A stretch of 64,000 nucleotides of DNA from Arenibacter catalasegens (GTDB taxonomy: Bacteria > Bacteroidota > Bacteroidia > Flavobacteriales > Flavobacteriaceae): the NCBI RefSeq assembly GCF_002909235.1, contig NZ_PHQQ01000011.1, forward strand, positions 62,001 through 126,000. The letters run 5' to 3'. The position numbers and the translations under genes were made by a program. Shown one piece after another: positions 37,712 to 45,857 of this stretch. The notes beneath the pieces are model-generated. The model ran no database searches and was not told the origin of the DNA. It saw only the letters and a program-made list of their open reading frames with translations. Each line of letters starts with the position of its first letter. The stretch's first letter is position 1.

Positions 37712-38197
37712 TTAAAGATTAGAAAAGTAATCTATGATTTCCACTATTAATGATGGACGATAAAAGGATAGTGCTCCTAATAATAAAAGCAGGAACAATA
37801 GTAGCAAAGCACCCACTACGCCATCTTTTCTTCCTGGCTCCAGGGTGGATATGTTTGGGTTTGATGGGTTGTAGAATACCTTTATTTGCCTTCCTACGGT
37901 ATAGGTGTCCATTAAATTTGAAGCTTTCCTTTTAGGGAAATTTTTAAATGAATTGGCAAAAAAAGGTTTTTTACCCTTATAAGTGGTGCCATTAATTTCA
38001 TAAGTATATAGAAAATTGATTATTTTAGAAAGGGGGAAATCGAGTCCTTTTTCAACTACTCCATTAATTTTGGGCCACTGAAGGGATTGTTTTGCCCACC
38101 AAAAAAGGCGCAACTTTATAAATAAAAAAGGTAATACCACCAATTGTAAAATAATACCTGCTAGCTGAAACTGGCTAAGTGATTCAAAATATTCCAT
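37712..38197 (-). CDS. DUF3592 membrane protein
   Basis: A 161-residue membrane protein with an N-terminal helix (about 13-35) and a C-terminal helix (about 128-146). Between them, 'PKINGVVEKGLDFPLSKIINFLYTYEINGTTYKGKKPFF' and 'YTVGRQIKVFYNPSNPNISTLEPG' form the DUF3592 beta domain, which lies outside the cytoplasm in most models. DUF3592 proteins have no established function. It is the only known-domain gene inside the duplicated lipoprotein module and may anchor it in the inner membrane. Confidence 0.85.
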   Translation of the reverse strand: MEYFESLSQFQLAGIILQLVVLPFLFIKLRLFWWAKQSLQWPKINGVVEKGLDFPLSKIINFLYTYEINGTTYKGKKPFFANSFKNFPKRKASNLMDTYTVGRQIKVFYNPSNPNISTLEPGRKDGVVGALLLLFLLLLLGALSFYRPSLIVEIIDYFSNL

Positions 38198-38208
38198 GGT
38201 TAAATAGA

Positions 38209-38844
38209 TTATTTATTAAAAGCCTTAAATTGATTCAAATTATCAATTCCCATAGCATTCCAAAGTGCATCGGCATCCATCCCTTTACCTTCAACTGTTA
38301 CATAAAATCTATTGTCGTAGAGAAACCTAAGTTCGGATTGAATATCTGCATTAGTATTTGCGTCCCGATCGGTACCAAACGTTAATATTCCGTTACGCTC
38401 TTTTTTTGAATATCGAATGGTATTGTTATTCTCTGAAGTAATTTTGTTTAGATGTAGCATTTTTAAAGGTAAAATGGCGCCAACAGCTTTCTGGCCGGCA
38501 GCATCCAAAATTTCCATTCTAATGGTGTCATCTCCAAATTTGCCTGCAACAAGTTGGGTATCGGTAATTGTAGGTTCAATTTTGTTCTGTTCAGAAGGAT
38601 CTAAGCTTAGATTGTTCAATTTTTTCGGAAATGCCTCTATAAGTTGATCATTGGTAAGTGGAGTTTTGGCACCTAATTCCTTCAGTAGATTATCATATTT
38701 TTTATTGATATCGTTATTCTTTCCAGTAACTTCATTTAATACCCCATCCAAAACCTTGGAAGTTGCACGGTCTGATGATTTTGGGGATTCTTTGCAAGAA
38801 ACGATAAGCAATACCACCAATGTCAATTTAAATAGATTTTTCAT
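38209..38844 (-). CDS. K-family exported lipoprotein (copy 2)
   Basis: A 211-residue lipoprotein (signal 'MKNLFKLTLVVLLIVSC', lipid Cys17). Conserved blocks shared with the gene at 40367-40975 are 'KTPLTNDQLIEAFPKKLN' against 'KTPLTGGQLLPIIPEHIN' and the C-terminal 'LYDNRFYVTVEGKGMDADALWNAMGIDNL' against 'IYNDRYRISLEGSDSPNALWSYIDFENL'. This defines the K family. A linker with coiled-coil tendency lies after the lipobox. The order K, S, L is repeated in the cluster, so the proteins probably act as a set. Function unknown. Confidence 0.82.
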   Translation of the reverse strand: MKNLFKLTLVVLLIVSCKESPKSSDRATSKVLDGVLNEVTGKNNDINKKYDNLLKELGAKTPLTNDQLIEAFPKKLNNLSLDPSEQNKIEPTITDTQLVAGKFGDDTIRMEILDAAGQKAVGAILPLKMLHLNKITSENNNTIRYSKKERNGILTFGTDRDANTNADIQSELRFLYDNRFYVTVEGKGMDADALWNAMGIDNLNQFKAFNK

Positions 38845-38862
38845 ATGTAGTTCTTTAAGATT

Positions 38863-39456
38863 TTATTTAATTCGTTCTTCTATAATGAGCCTTGCCAAGG
38901 CAATGGTTTTTTCTTTATCAAGAATATCATCATTGGAAATATCGACCTGTAGCGTAAAGGATACTCCGTGGTAATACACTTCTAAATAATTCTTGTTGGG
39001 ATTCCAATAGGCACTTTCCCCAACTTTATTTACTTTGGTTAATTCTGGATGTTTTTCAAGATCTATAAATTCTAAAAATGATTCCATATCCGCTTCTCCA
39101 TCTACCCATTTTATCTGAACAAGATCTACACTTCCTATTTTCCTATTTTTTCTATCAGGTGTAGTTTTTTCTTTTTCTCTCTCCCTACCATTCTCCCAAT
39201 AATACCTCAAAATTTCTCCGGTCATACCTTTTAATATGTGTGATTTTTCAGATTTTGAAGATTCAAAACCAGTTATTCTTGATGCTACCTCCAAGGTCAG
39301 TAAATCTTCATAATTGCCGCTGAACACAAAATTATTTTCGGGAATTGGTGTTGCCATTTCCGGATTCGGCGTGTCATTTTTTGGAGCTGGATCTTGGCCA
39401 TTTCCTTTACAGGAAAATAATACGATACCTATACATAGAACTAAAATATTTTTCAT
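38863..39456 (-). CDS. L-family exported lipoprotein (copy 1)
   Basis: A 197-residue lipoprotein (signal 'MKNILVLCIGIVLFSC', lipid Cys16) with a Pro/Asn-rich linker (about 20-45). The domain 'NYEDLLTLEVASRITGF' to 'LARLIIEERIK' parallels the protein at 35437-36009, including an aromatic 'AYWNPNKNYLEVYYHGVSFTLQVD' block in place of its 'AVWDSRMSQLSFLSHRFMFHVHVK'. It lies between S-family copy 1 and K-family copy 2, with gaps of 9 and 18 bases. The family has no known members to me. Confidence 0.83.
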   Translation of the reverse strand: MKNILVLCIGIVLFSCKGNGQDPAPKNDTPNPEMATPIPENNFVFSGNYEDLLTLEVASRITGFESSKSEKSHILKGMTGEILRYYWENGREREKEKTTPDRKNRKIGSVDLVQIKWVDGEADMESFLEFIDLEKHPELTKVNKVGESAYWNPNKNYLEVYYHGVSFTLQVDISNDDILDKEKTIALARLIIEERIK

Positions 39457-39465
39457 GGTGTGATT

Positions 39466-40353
39466 CTATAGTTCAGTTTTTATAGCATACCATTTCAGGT
39501 CGTTCGGTAATTCAGAAATTGTACTTATTTTAATTATTTTGGCCATCGCTTCTCCCTCAGATGAAGTTAAAACTTCAGTAATATCATACTTTATAATGTT
39601 CCACCCCTTTTGTAGTTCAACATCGGTAGTTGTGGTGCTTATGAAGTCTTCTTCGTTTTCGCTACCAGTTAGTATGGCGCATTCCCCAGTGACTTTTGAA
39701 TTATGTTCCACAAAAATCCATTCTAAATAGAATCCCTTTTCAAAAACTCCAAAATCTGAAGATGTTGCTAATTCTGGAGTATTCGCGGCATATAAAAGGC
39801 CCTGTGAATTCCCCTGCTTATCGGTAATGTATAGTAAGGGTAATTTTGAGATGATGGATTCACCATTTTTGAAAGTGGCTTGGTTATTTTCATTGTAACG
39901 AGGATAGGTAATGACGCTAATACTATCGTTAATGTTCTCTGTAGTATTTTTATATCCGAAGCCCTCAGAACCACAAGTAAAAACAGTGTTCACCCTATGG
40001 TATCTAATTTCTCCGCCTTTTGGCATATTTTCTTTTTCTGCATCCATCTTCTTTTTAAGCGTATTAAAATAGTCTTGGTCTAAAGGGATGGTAAAATTTC
40101 CATTTTTATCTATAGTGCCAATCGTTGTTTTATCTCCTGTCCAAAAATCGTTTTCTGTAACCGTGCCTTCGCCATTTGTGTAATTTAAAATGGTACCCGA
40201 AATTGCTAAAACAGGGTTTGTTTCAGTTGTTGAATTTTGAAGGTGAACAGGTCTATTTTTACTCAAAGTAGTGGTCCCTATTTCTAGTCCATTTTTTGGG
40301 TAGATAAGGAGCAGGGTCAAATACAGAATTGGTAGTATTATTTTAATTTTCAT
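39466..40353 (-). CDS. S-family exported protein (copy 1)
   Basis: A 295-residue protein with an N-terminal signal peptide or anchor (about residues 2-20). The S-family blocks are 'IGTIDKNGNFTIPLD' (about 75-89), 'GFYLEWIFVEHNSKVTGECA' (about 216-235) and 'VELQKGWNIIKYDITEV' (about 250-266), ending in 'KISTISELPNDLKWY'. The repeated pattern with Cys in 'TGECA' matches 'QGECT' in copy 2; Cys is also present in copy 3. It is longer than copy 2 because of an N-terminal extension. It sits in the tight run between K copy 1 and L copy 1. Confidence 0.82.
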   Translation of the reverse strand: MKIKIILPILYLTLLLIYPKNGLEIGTTTLSKNRPVHLQNSTTETNPVLAISGTILNYTNGEGTVTENDFWTGDKTTIGTIDKNGNFTIPLDQDYFNTLKKKMDAEKENMPKGGEIRYHRVNTVFTCGSEGFGYKNTTENINDSISVITYPRYNENNQATFKNGESIISKLPLLYITDKQGNSQGLLYAANTPELATSSDFGVFEKGFYLEWIFVEHNSKVTGECAILTGSENEEDFISTTTTDVELQKGWNIIKYDITEVLTSSEGEAMAKIIKISTISELPNDLKWYAIKTEL

Positions 40354-40366
40354 ATGATGTGGGTTA

Positions 40367-40975
40367 TTAATATTGGTCTAATTTTTTAAGATTTTCAAAA
40401 TCGATATAGGACCATAAGGCATTTGGAGAGTCTGATCCTTCTAAAGAAATTCGGTACCTATCATTGTAGATAAAGGAAATTTGGTTTCTTTTAATTTTTG
40501 GCTGTAAAAAAGCTATGGTTTTGTAGCCATCTCGATCTTGATAAACATATTCCGTTCCTTCTGGACCCTGATTCTTGAACTTTAGGGCATCAAAAAAGTT
40601 ACGAACTATGGCCCTTGAACCTGATCCGTCTTCGATCCAGAAATTATAAGGACTATCAAAAGAACCATACGCTCCATTAGCAGCTTGACTGCTAGCCTCA
40701 TATCTATGTTCTCCTATTTTGGTATTGCCGTTAATATGTTCTGGTATTATGGGTAATAATTGTCCACCCGTTAAAGGCGTTTTCTTTTTTAAAGCTTTAT
40801 AAAGCGCTTTTTGACCATCAGAATCCTGGTATTGATTAGTTATTGTTGCTTCCTTTTCTTTTTCGGTAGCAGTAGTGACCACTATGTCCACCGCTTCTTT
40901 TTTTTCTGTTTTAGGGCTATCTTGACAGGCAGCCGTAAATAGAAGGATCATTACATAAAATAGTTTGGTTTTCAT
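40367..40975 (-). CDS. K-family exported lipoprotein (copy 1)
   Basis: A 202-residue lipoprotein (signal 'MKTKLFYVMILLFTAAC', lipid Cys17) with a charged Glu/Lys linker (about 22-50). The domain begins 'KTPLTGGQLLPIIPEHIN' and ends with 'FIYNDRYRISLEGSDSPNALWSYIDFENLKKLDQY', both mirrored in the gene at 38209-38844. The gap to the previous gene is 12 bases and to the next 13, typical for one operon. Function unknown; like the other cluster members it would be membrane-anchored in the envelope. Confidence 0.83.
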   Translation of the reverse strand: MKTKLFYVMILLFTAACQDSPKTEKKEAVDIVVTTATEKEKEATITNQYQDSDGQKALYKALKKKTPLTGGQLLPIIPEHINGNTKIGEHRYEASSQAANGAYGSFDSPYNFWIEDGSGSRAIVRNFFDALKFKNQGPEGTEYVYQDRDGYKTIAFLQPKIKRNQISFIYNDRYRISLEGSDSPNALWSYIDFENLKKLDQY

Positions 40976-40987
40976 AGGTCTAAATGG

Positions 40988-41386
40988 CTATTGTATTAAT
41001 TTAAAATGCTCCTCCAATATTTTATTGGGTCTTTTGTCTCTGTATATATAGGTAGCCTTAATATACGCCGTTGGATCAGCATGGGATTGACCATAGGATA
41101 AGGTGTAGTGTATTTCAAAGGTCCTGTTGGCTATGCCATCGTTGTTGTATACTGTCATTTTAAATACGGAACGCCCATTACCACTCTCAATATTTTTGGG
41201 CACCTCGTTCCAATGTAACCAAGGCTTACTAATTCCTCCTATTTTAGCGAAAAGGGTAGTGTTCGTATTGTTGATTTCTACTTTAGGAAAACTTCCTTCG
41301 GAATCAATATTTGAAAAATTCATTTGCCCGTTCATGTTCCTGGAAAATAGTAAGACCGCCAATAGTGGTATAAATTGCGTTTGCAT
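40988..41386 (-). CDS. Small secreted protein of the cluster
   Basis: A 132-residue exported protein (signal 'MQTQFIPLLAVLLFSRNMNGQ'). The mature part, 'FPKVEINNTNTTLFAKIGGISKPWLHWNEVP' and 'VFKMTVYNNDGIANRTFEIHYTLSYGQSHADPTAYIKATYIY', is beta-rich and looks like a single small sandwich domain. I know no family for it. It lies 133 bases downstream of the CHAT-like gene and 12 bases upstream of K copy 1, so it may open a sub-operon of the K/S/L genes. Confidence 0.75.
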   Translation of the reverse strand: MQTQFIPLLAVLLFSRNMNGQMNFSNIDSEGSFPKVEINNTNTTLFAKIGGISKPWLHWNEVPKNIESGNGRSVFKMTVYNNDGIANRTFEIHYTLSYGQSHADPTAYIKATYIYRDKRPNKILEEHFKLIQ

Positions 41387-41519
41387 GATTTTGTATTTAT
41401 TGGTTCTTATTAATACTCTTTAACCTTTTATTTAGCCAACAGACCTTTCAGCCGAAGGGGTAGATACGGATATCAACACTACATCACTGCTTATTTTATA
41501 TTATTTCTTTGGGTATTAA

Positions 41520-43613
41520 CTATTGAAATGAAGGCATTGATAATATTTGAGCATTGGGGAATGTTATTTGTTGTTCTTCATAATAATAGCGTATGCTTGA
41601 TGGTCCTTCCACCATGGATTCCAGTCTTTTTTTGTCATCAAATGTTATGGTAAGGCGCCCGTCAACATTATAAACTGTTTTTTCGGTACCAATACCACCA
41701 CTTATTTTTTTTGCCCTTGGTTCGTTTTCTAATTTGGCAATGGTAACGTCTCCAGCGAATGCCGCTATTTTATGCATTACAGATCCTTTGGAAGGTTCCA
41801 AAGCCAAAAAATCCATATTCATTGGTACCACATTGGCAATCATAGCGGCCATTTGGCCCATCTTGGTTTTTATCCAACCTTGTCCTGGGACATTTGCATA
41901 AATAAATCCTTCTTCGTCCGAATAAAGGGTAGCGTTTTCTGCCGGATGGGTCATTTTAAGCCCGTAGTTATCAGCATCAAAAAACATATTAATGGTCTCG
42001 TCCGGCCCTTTCATGACAATCCGCATATCTGAACTCCCTGTGGATACATGGATCATTTGATAGCCGTAATTTTCCTCGCTAAAATGAAAAAGGGCCTCCA
42101 GTTTTACCGAGCTGTTTTTTTTCAGGTCTTTTTTTAGATTTACCCCTTTAAAGGTAACTAGGGTTGTTTTTTCATTTTTGCCCGCTTTTACCTCTATGTT
42201 ATCATTGGGGTCGGTATCAGGAACAAAGGAAATATGATCCAGTACCGCATTGCCATCTACTTTTAAGGAAAGGCTCATGCCTTTGTCTTCCATTTCTTGC
42301 GCCGTGTATCCCAAAAACTCCAAAGTAAAACTGGCCTCTTCGGCTTCGTCGTCTTCCAGAATGCCTTCAAATGGATACACTATGCCAACTTGTAATTCTT
42401 TCTTTGTTTTTTCATCCATAAAACTTATAGGTTCTATGATATGCATGGCATTGCCCTTGGTGGCCATTTTTAAATAGGTATATGTTATTATACTATCTTT
42501 TCTGCCAATAGTATCTATCTTAAAACTTGAAGGTAAATGATTTTTAAGGTTGCTTGGAACGTTTTCGAAGGCCAAGGGAATTGTTTCTCCATATAGCAGC
42601 ATTCTATCATACATAGCGGCAAAAGCAATAAAAGCATCATCGGGATAAACGGAATTTTGCCAATAAAACATTTGTCCGTTCAGCATCAAATCTTCAAAGG
42701 TGTTTGATAAGTCGTTCCTACGCCCCAGATTACACGCACTAAGGATTATAAGTTTATTTTCAAGGGTCTTATATTGATTTTTAAAAAAATTAGGACTTAT
42801 TATGTATTCTCCAACCCCCGGAATTTTAGTTTTTGTAAAGTATATACCTTGATAGCCTTTACCAGCGATATCTTTTTTTATCTGCTTTAAGTTATTAAAG
42901 TCGTAATGAACGCCAGAACTAATAAATGTATAGCACATGTTGCTGTCGCCGTCTCTAACAATTTCCACTTCATTCTTTTTTACAACACAAGTCTTCGAAC
43001 CATGTGAGCTGACATGTATAATATCGTAGTCATTAAAGGAGGAATAGTCTTCCAGTGATATTCTTTGGGCCACATTTGTTTCATTGGCCTTAAAAGTGAC
43101 CCTGCCTTTATAATTTTTTTGTTCTTTTAGTTTTTCGAATGGCACCAAGGGGTCATCATACTCGGTAAATTGCCAGTAATAAGGAGCTAATAATAAGGCT
43201 TTTTTATTTTGCCTGTTTTTGCGTTGGTTAGCTACTACATTGGGCGTCTCATTTTCTAGCCAAGTCGGTAGTGGAACTACTGAGGGCATTGATGTTGATG
43301 AAAGCCCCTTTGTTCCAGGAGTACCATCGCCAAAGTACATTACCATTAATGGACCATGCTGCACTCGAAAACTGATTACATTTTTTCCAGCACCAATTTC
43401 GGTGACATTTATATTGTTCCTTAATAATTCGATAACCTCATGGAAAGATTCATTGTCTATTGAGTTCAGTAACTCAAACCCCGCATTGAAGATTGAATCC
43501 GGCATTTTGGAAAAGTCCTCCAAAACCTCATCAACAGCGCCAGCTTTTTCTTTTTGGCTTTCGTTGCAAGAAAACAAAAACAACAATATTGTTAATAGGG
43601 ATAGGATACGCAT
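41520..43613 (-). CDS. Lipoprotein with CHAT/caspase-like domain
   Basis: A 697-residue lipoprotein (signal 'MRILSLLTILLFLFSC', lipid Cys16). Residues about 135-345 look like a CHAT (caspase-like) peptidase: a first strand 'KKALLLAPYYW', then the His loop 'YDIIHVSSHGS' with His204, and the Cys strand 'NKLIILSACNLG' with Cys294, the proper His-Cys dyad order for clan CD. 'FEDLMLNGQMFYWQNSVYPDDAFIAF' matches the helix after the Cys in CHAT proteins. Residues about 400-697 are beta-rich and unassigned. A lipid-anchored, exported CHAT protein is rare. It is probably a protease of the cluster that acts at the envelope. Confidence 0.75.
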   Translation of the reverse strand: MRILSLLTILLFLFSCNESQKEKAGAVDEVLEDFSKMPDSIFNAGFELLNSIDNESFHEVIELLRNNINVTEIGAGKNVISFRVQHGPLMVMYFGDGTPGTKGLSSTSMPSVVPLPTWLENETPNVVANQRKNRQNKKALLLAPYYWQFTEYDDPLVPFEKLKEQKNYKGRVTFKANETNVAQRISLEDYSSFNDYDIIHVSSHGSKTCVVKKNEVEIVRDGDSNMCYTFISSGVHYDFNNLKQIKKDIAGKGYQGIYFTKTKIPGVGEYIISPNFFKNQYKTLENKLIILSACNLGRRNDLSNTFEDLMLNGQMFYWQNSVYPDDAFIAFAAMYDRMLLYGETIPLAFENVPSNLKNHLPSSFKIDTIGRKDSIITYTYLKMATKGNAMHIIEPISFMDEKTKKELQVGIVYPFEGILEDDEAEEASFTLEFLGYTAQEMEDKGMSLSLKVDGNAVLDHISFVPDTDPNDNIEVKAGKNEKTTLVTFKGVNLKKDLKKNSSVKLEALFHFSEENYGYQMIHVSTGSSDMRIVMKGPDETINMFFDADNYGLKMTHPAENATLYSDEEGFIYANVPGQGWIKTKMGQMAAMIANVVPMNMDFLALEPSKGSVMHKIAAFAGDVTIAKLENEPRAKKISGGIGTEKTVYNVDGRLTITFDDKKRLESMVEGPSSIRYYYEEQQITFPNAQILSMPSFQ

Positions 43614-43655
43614 GGCATTGTAGTTTTTGATACGGTTGAAATGAACTGTAATTAT

Positions 43656-44000
43656 TTAAATATTCTTAAACCATTCCAAAAATTTTTCCCCCAAGAAGGG
43701 AACAGGGCTTTCTTTGCCATTGAAAGCGTTCATAAGGCCAATAACCCACATATAGAGCAATACGAATATGCCAACGACATTTATTATCCATCCCAAAACG
43801 GGAATCATTCCGATTAGGCCCAATGCAAGACCTGTACAAGCCAAGCCCAGGGATTGTTTAATATGGTAAGCTGCAAAGGCATCTTTCTTTTCATTGTTCA
43901 TTACAAAGGCTACAATAAGGCCAATGATGGTGATGTAGGCGATAACGGCAATATTCTTACCTTCGCCTGCCACTGCTGTTTTGTTGTTTGCTGTTTCCAT
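43656..44000 (-). CDS. DUF4870 (Tic20-like) membrane protein
   Basis: A 114-residue inner-membrane protein with three helices (about 17-36, 50-70 and 72-95). The patterns 'AYITIIGLIVAFVMNNEKKDAFAAYHIKQSLGL' and 'VLGWIINVVGIFVLLYMWVIGLMNAFNGKESPVPFLGEKF' match the DUF4870/Tic20-like family. Members are found in many genomes, with unknown bacterial function; plastid Tic20 is part of a protein-import channel. It lies between the small lipoprotein and the CHAT-like lipoprotein, 42 bases before the latter. Confidence 0.88.
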   Translation of the reverse strand: METANNKTAVAGEGKNIAVIAYITIIGLIVAFVMNNEKKDAFAAYHIKQSLGLACTGLALGLIGMIPVLGWIINVVGIFVLLYMWVIGLMNAFNGKESPVPFLGEKFLEWFKNI

Positions 44001-44017
44001 CTTAGTAGTTTTTAGAA

Positions 44018-44365
44018 TTATTGATCACAAGCAGTGCTGTTGATCTCTGCTTTCAATTCTTTTATGTCATTATTAAATTCTGATTTATTAACGGTCGGGA
44101 CACAACTTAAAATTCCCTCTAGGGATTTTACATAGTTCAGACCTTCCGTTTTCAATTTATTACAATTGGTAACGGACGGGTCATTGCTGTAAGCCGCTGA
44201 AGCATCGGAATACGCTTGGGCTTGGGAAAGGTATTTTTCCGACCAATTGTTACAGCCAACTGGGCTTAAGCCATCATCTTTACTGCAACCAACAAACCCT
44301 ATTAGTACTACTAAGCTGCTGGCGATGAACAATATTTTAACTTGACTTTTCTTTGTTTTTTTCAT
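44018..44365 (-). CDS. Small exported lipoprotein
   Basis: A 115-residue lipoprotein (signal up to 'SSLVVLIGFVGC', lipid Cys27). The short mature domain is helical and carries four further cysteines: 'CNNWSEKYLSQAQAYSDASAAYSNDPSVTNCNKLKTEGLNYVKSLEGILSC' and 'CDQ' at the end. The even spacing suggests two disulfides in a helical hairpin. This resembles small secreted Bacteroidota proteins without assigned function. It starts 21 bases after the OmpA gene stop and precedes DUF4870 by 17 bases. Confidence 0.8.
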   Translation of the reverse strand: MKKTKKSQVKILFIASSLVVLIGFVGCSKDDGLSPVGCNNWSEKYLSQAQAYSDASAAYSNDPSVTNCNKLKTEGLNYVKSLEGILSCVPTVNKSEFNNDIKELKAEINSTACDQ

Positions 44366-44386
44366 GATTCTTTGGATTGGATTATT

Positions 44387-45718
44387 TTAATTGATTTTTA
44401 TAAACTCTACTCTTCTATTATTGGCCCTGCCTTTTTCGGTGGTATTATCATCTACGGCTTCTATTTCGCCTTTACCCATAAATTGCAATCTGTCTTCACG
44501 GATTCCAAATTCCTCTACAAGTAGCTGTTTTACAGTTGCTGCTCTTTTTTCTGAAAGTGTCTGGTTATACTTTTCTTCCCCTTGATTATCGGTATGCCCT
44601 ATTATTTGTAAGTTGATGTCAGAATTATCGCGAAGCATATTGGCGATGTCCAATAGTATGCCGTATGATTCTTTTTTTACGGTTGCTGCAGCAGTATCAA
44701 AGTAGATGCCCGTAGTGCTGAATTTTCCATTTTTAAGCAATAGTGAACGCAAGTCTTCAGTGGATTCCGCTATTTTAAAGTTGGATATACCTGCAAAATG
44801 GCCTTTTTCAGGTAATATATCACTCGTTTCTATAATAAAATATTTGCCAATGTTTGCCTGTAATAAATTGGGGGAATCCACCATTTTTTCCTCGTTCACC
44901 CACATTCGCAGTCTTTTTTTATTAACGGCAATGGAAATATGAACGGTACTATTTAGATACTCGGGCATTTCTCTATTAATAAAACTTCCTACCTTTACTT
45001 CAACTTCACCACCAAAATTAGATACGTTTCTAACATTAAAACCATTGTTTGAGAGCAAAATTTCCACGCTGGCTGTAGAACCGCCAGCTCCCATGCCATA
45101 TGCTTTTTTGGTTAAGAATGCAAAGAACAATTTGCTACTTGGTTTTCCAGCGCCATACCCATTATTGGCCAAATCAAATTCTATGGTGTAGTTTTCGGGG
45201 AATTCCTTTTCCATTGTGGGCATATATCCAGACCTTCTGATAACTGAAAGCCATTTGTTCTTGGAGTTGCTTGTCGTTACAACCTCACCAGAGCCGCCCG
45301 TTTCCCAATTGGCGGGGAAATCGCCTATGGCATCAGCTGCAAAATCATCATAGAACAAAAGCTTGTTGCCAGGAATAAAGGTAAAGTTGCTATACACCCC
45401 AAATTCACTTTGGGTGTTTTCTTCATTTGGAATGTCATTGTTTTCCTTTACTTCATCATTCTGATTGTTGTCTTGTTTGGAAGATTTATTTTTTTTGCTT
45501 TTCTTCTTATTGTCCTTAGTACCATTCAAAATAGTATCCATGGCTTTTTCAGTTTCACGGTTAACTTTTTGTTCAGATTTTCTAAGAACAGCTTCTTCCG
45601 CTGCATTCTCTACCCGGTTCCCTAATTTTTTCAGGAATTGCGCATGGCATATTTCATTACCAAAACAAAAAAGGATTAGAAAAATGGTTAACCTAAGGCC
45701 TAACTTTATTGTTTTCAT
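44387..45718 (-). CDS. OmpA family outer-membrane protein
   Basis: A 443-residue exported protein. After the signal peptide ('FGNEICHAQ') there is a long Lys/Asn/Glu-rich segment (about 40-105) with coiled-coil tendency, then a beta-sandwich-like region (about 110-320, 'NKLLFYDDFAADAIGDFPANWETGGSGEVV', similar to LamG/concanavalin folds) and the C-terminal OmpA domain with 'IGHTDNQGEEKYNQTLSEKRAATVKQLLVEEFGI' (about 366-399), which binds peptidoglycan. It would anchor the cluster's machinery to the cell wall. It is the gene after the hybrid regulator, 139 bases from it. Confidence 0.88.
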   Translation of the reverse strand: MKTIKLGLRLTIFLILFCFGNEICHAQFLKKLGNRVENAAEEAVLRKSEQKVNRETEKAMDTILNGTKDNKKKSKKNKSSKQDNNQNDEVKENNDIPNEENTQSEFGVYSNFTFIPGNKLLFYDDFAADAIGDFPANWETGGSGEVVTTSNSKNKWLSVIRRSGYMPTMEKEFPENYTIEFDLANNGYGAGKPSSKLFFAFLTKKAYGMGAGGSTASVEILLSNNGFNVRNVSNFGGEVEVKVGSFINREMPEYLNSTVHISIAVNKKRLRMWVNEEKMVDSPNLLQANIGKYFIIETSDILPEKGHFAGISNFKIAESTEDLRSLLLKNGKFSTTGIYFDTAAATVKKESYGILLDIANMLRDNSDINLQIIGHTDNQGEEKYNQTLSEKRAATVKQLLVEEFGIREDRLQFMGKGEIEAVDDNTTEKGRANNRRVEFIKIN

Positions 45719-45857
45719 TTCATACTATTTTTTAGAAGATTAAAACTTGATCGTTATCTGCTGAATCAAATTTCTAGTATGTATGTGAAAAACAGTCCCT
45801 TATATGTAACATAAGGTAGCACTGGTGTAACGCTTTTGGTGTTAAAACTGTAAGGGG

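Noticed and set aside
42558-42567. AACGTTTTCG, a partial copy of the LacI palindrome
   Set aside because: It lacks the left arm and lies inside the CHAT-like coding sequence.
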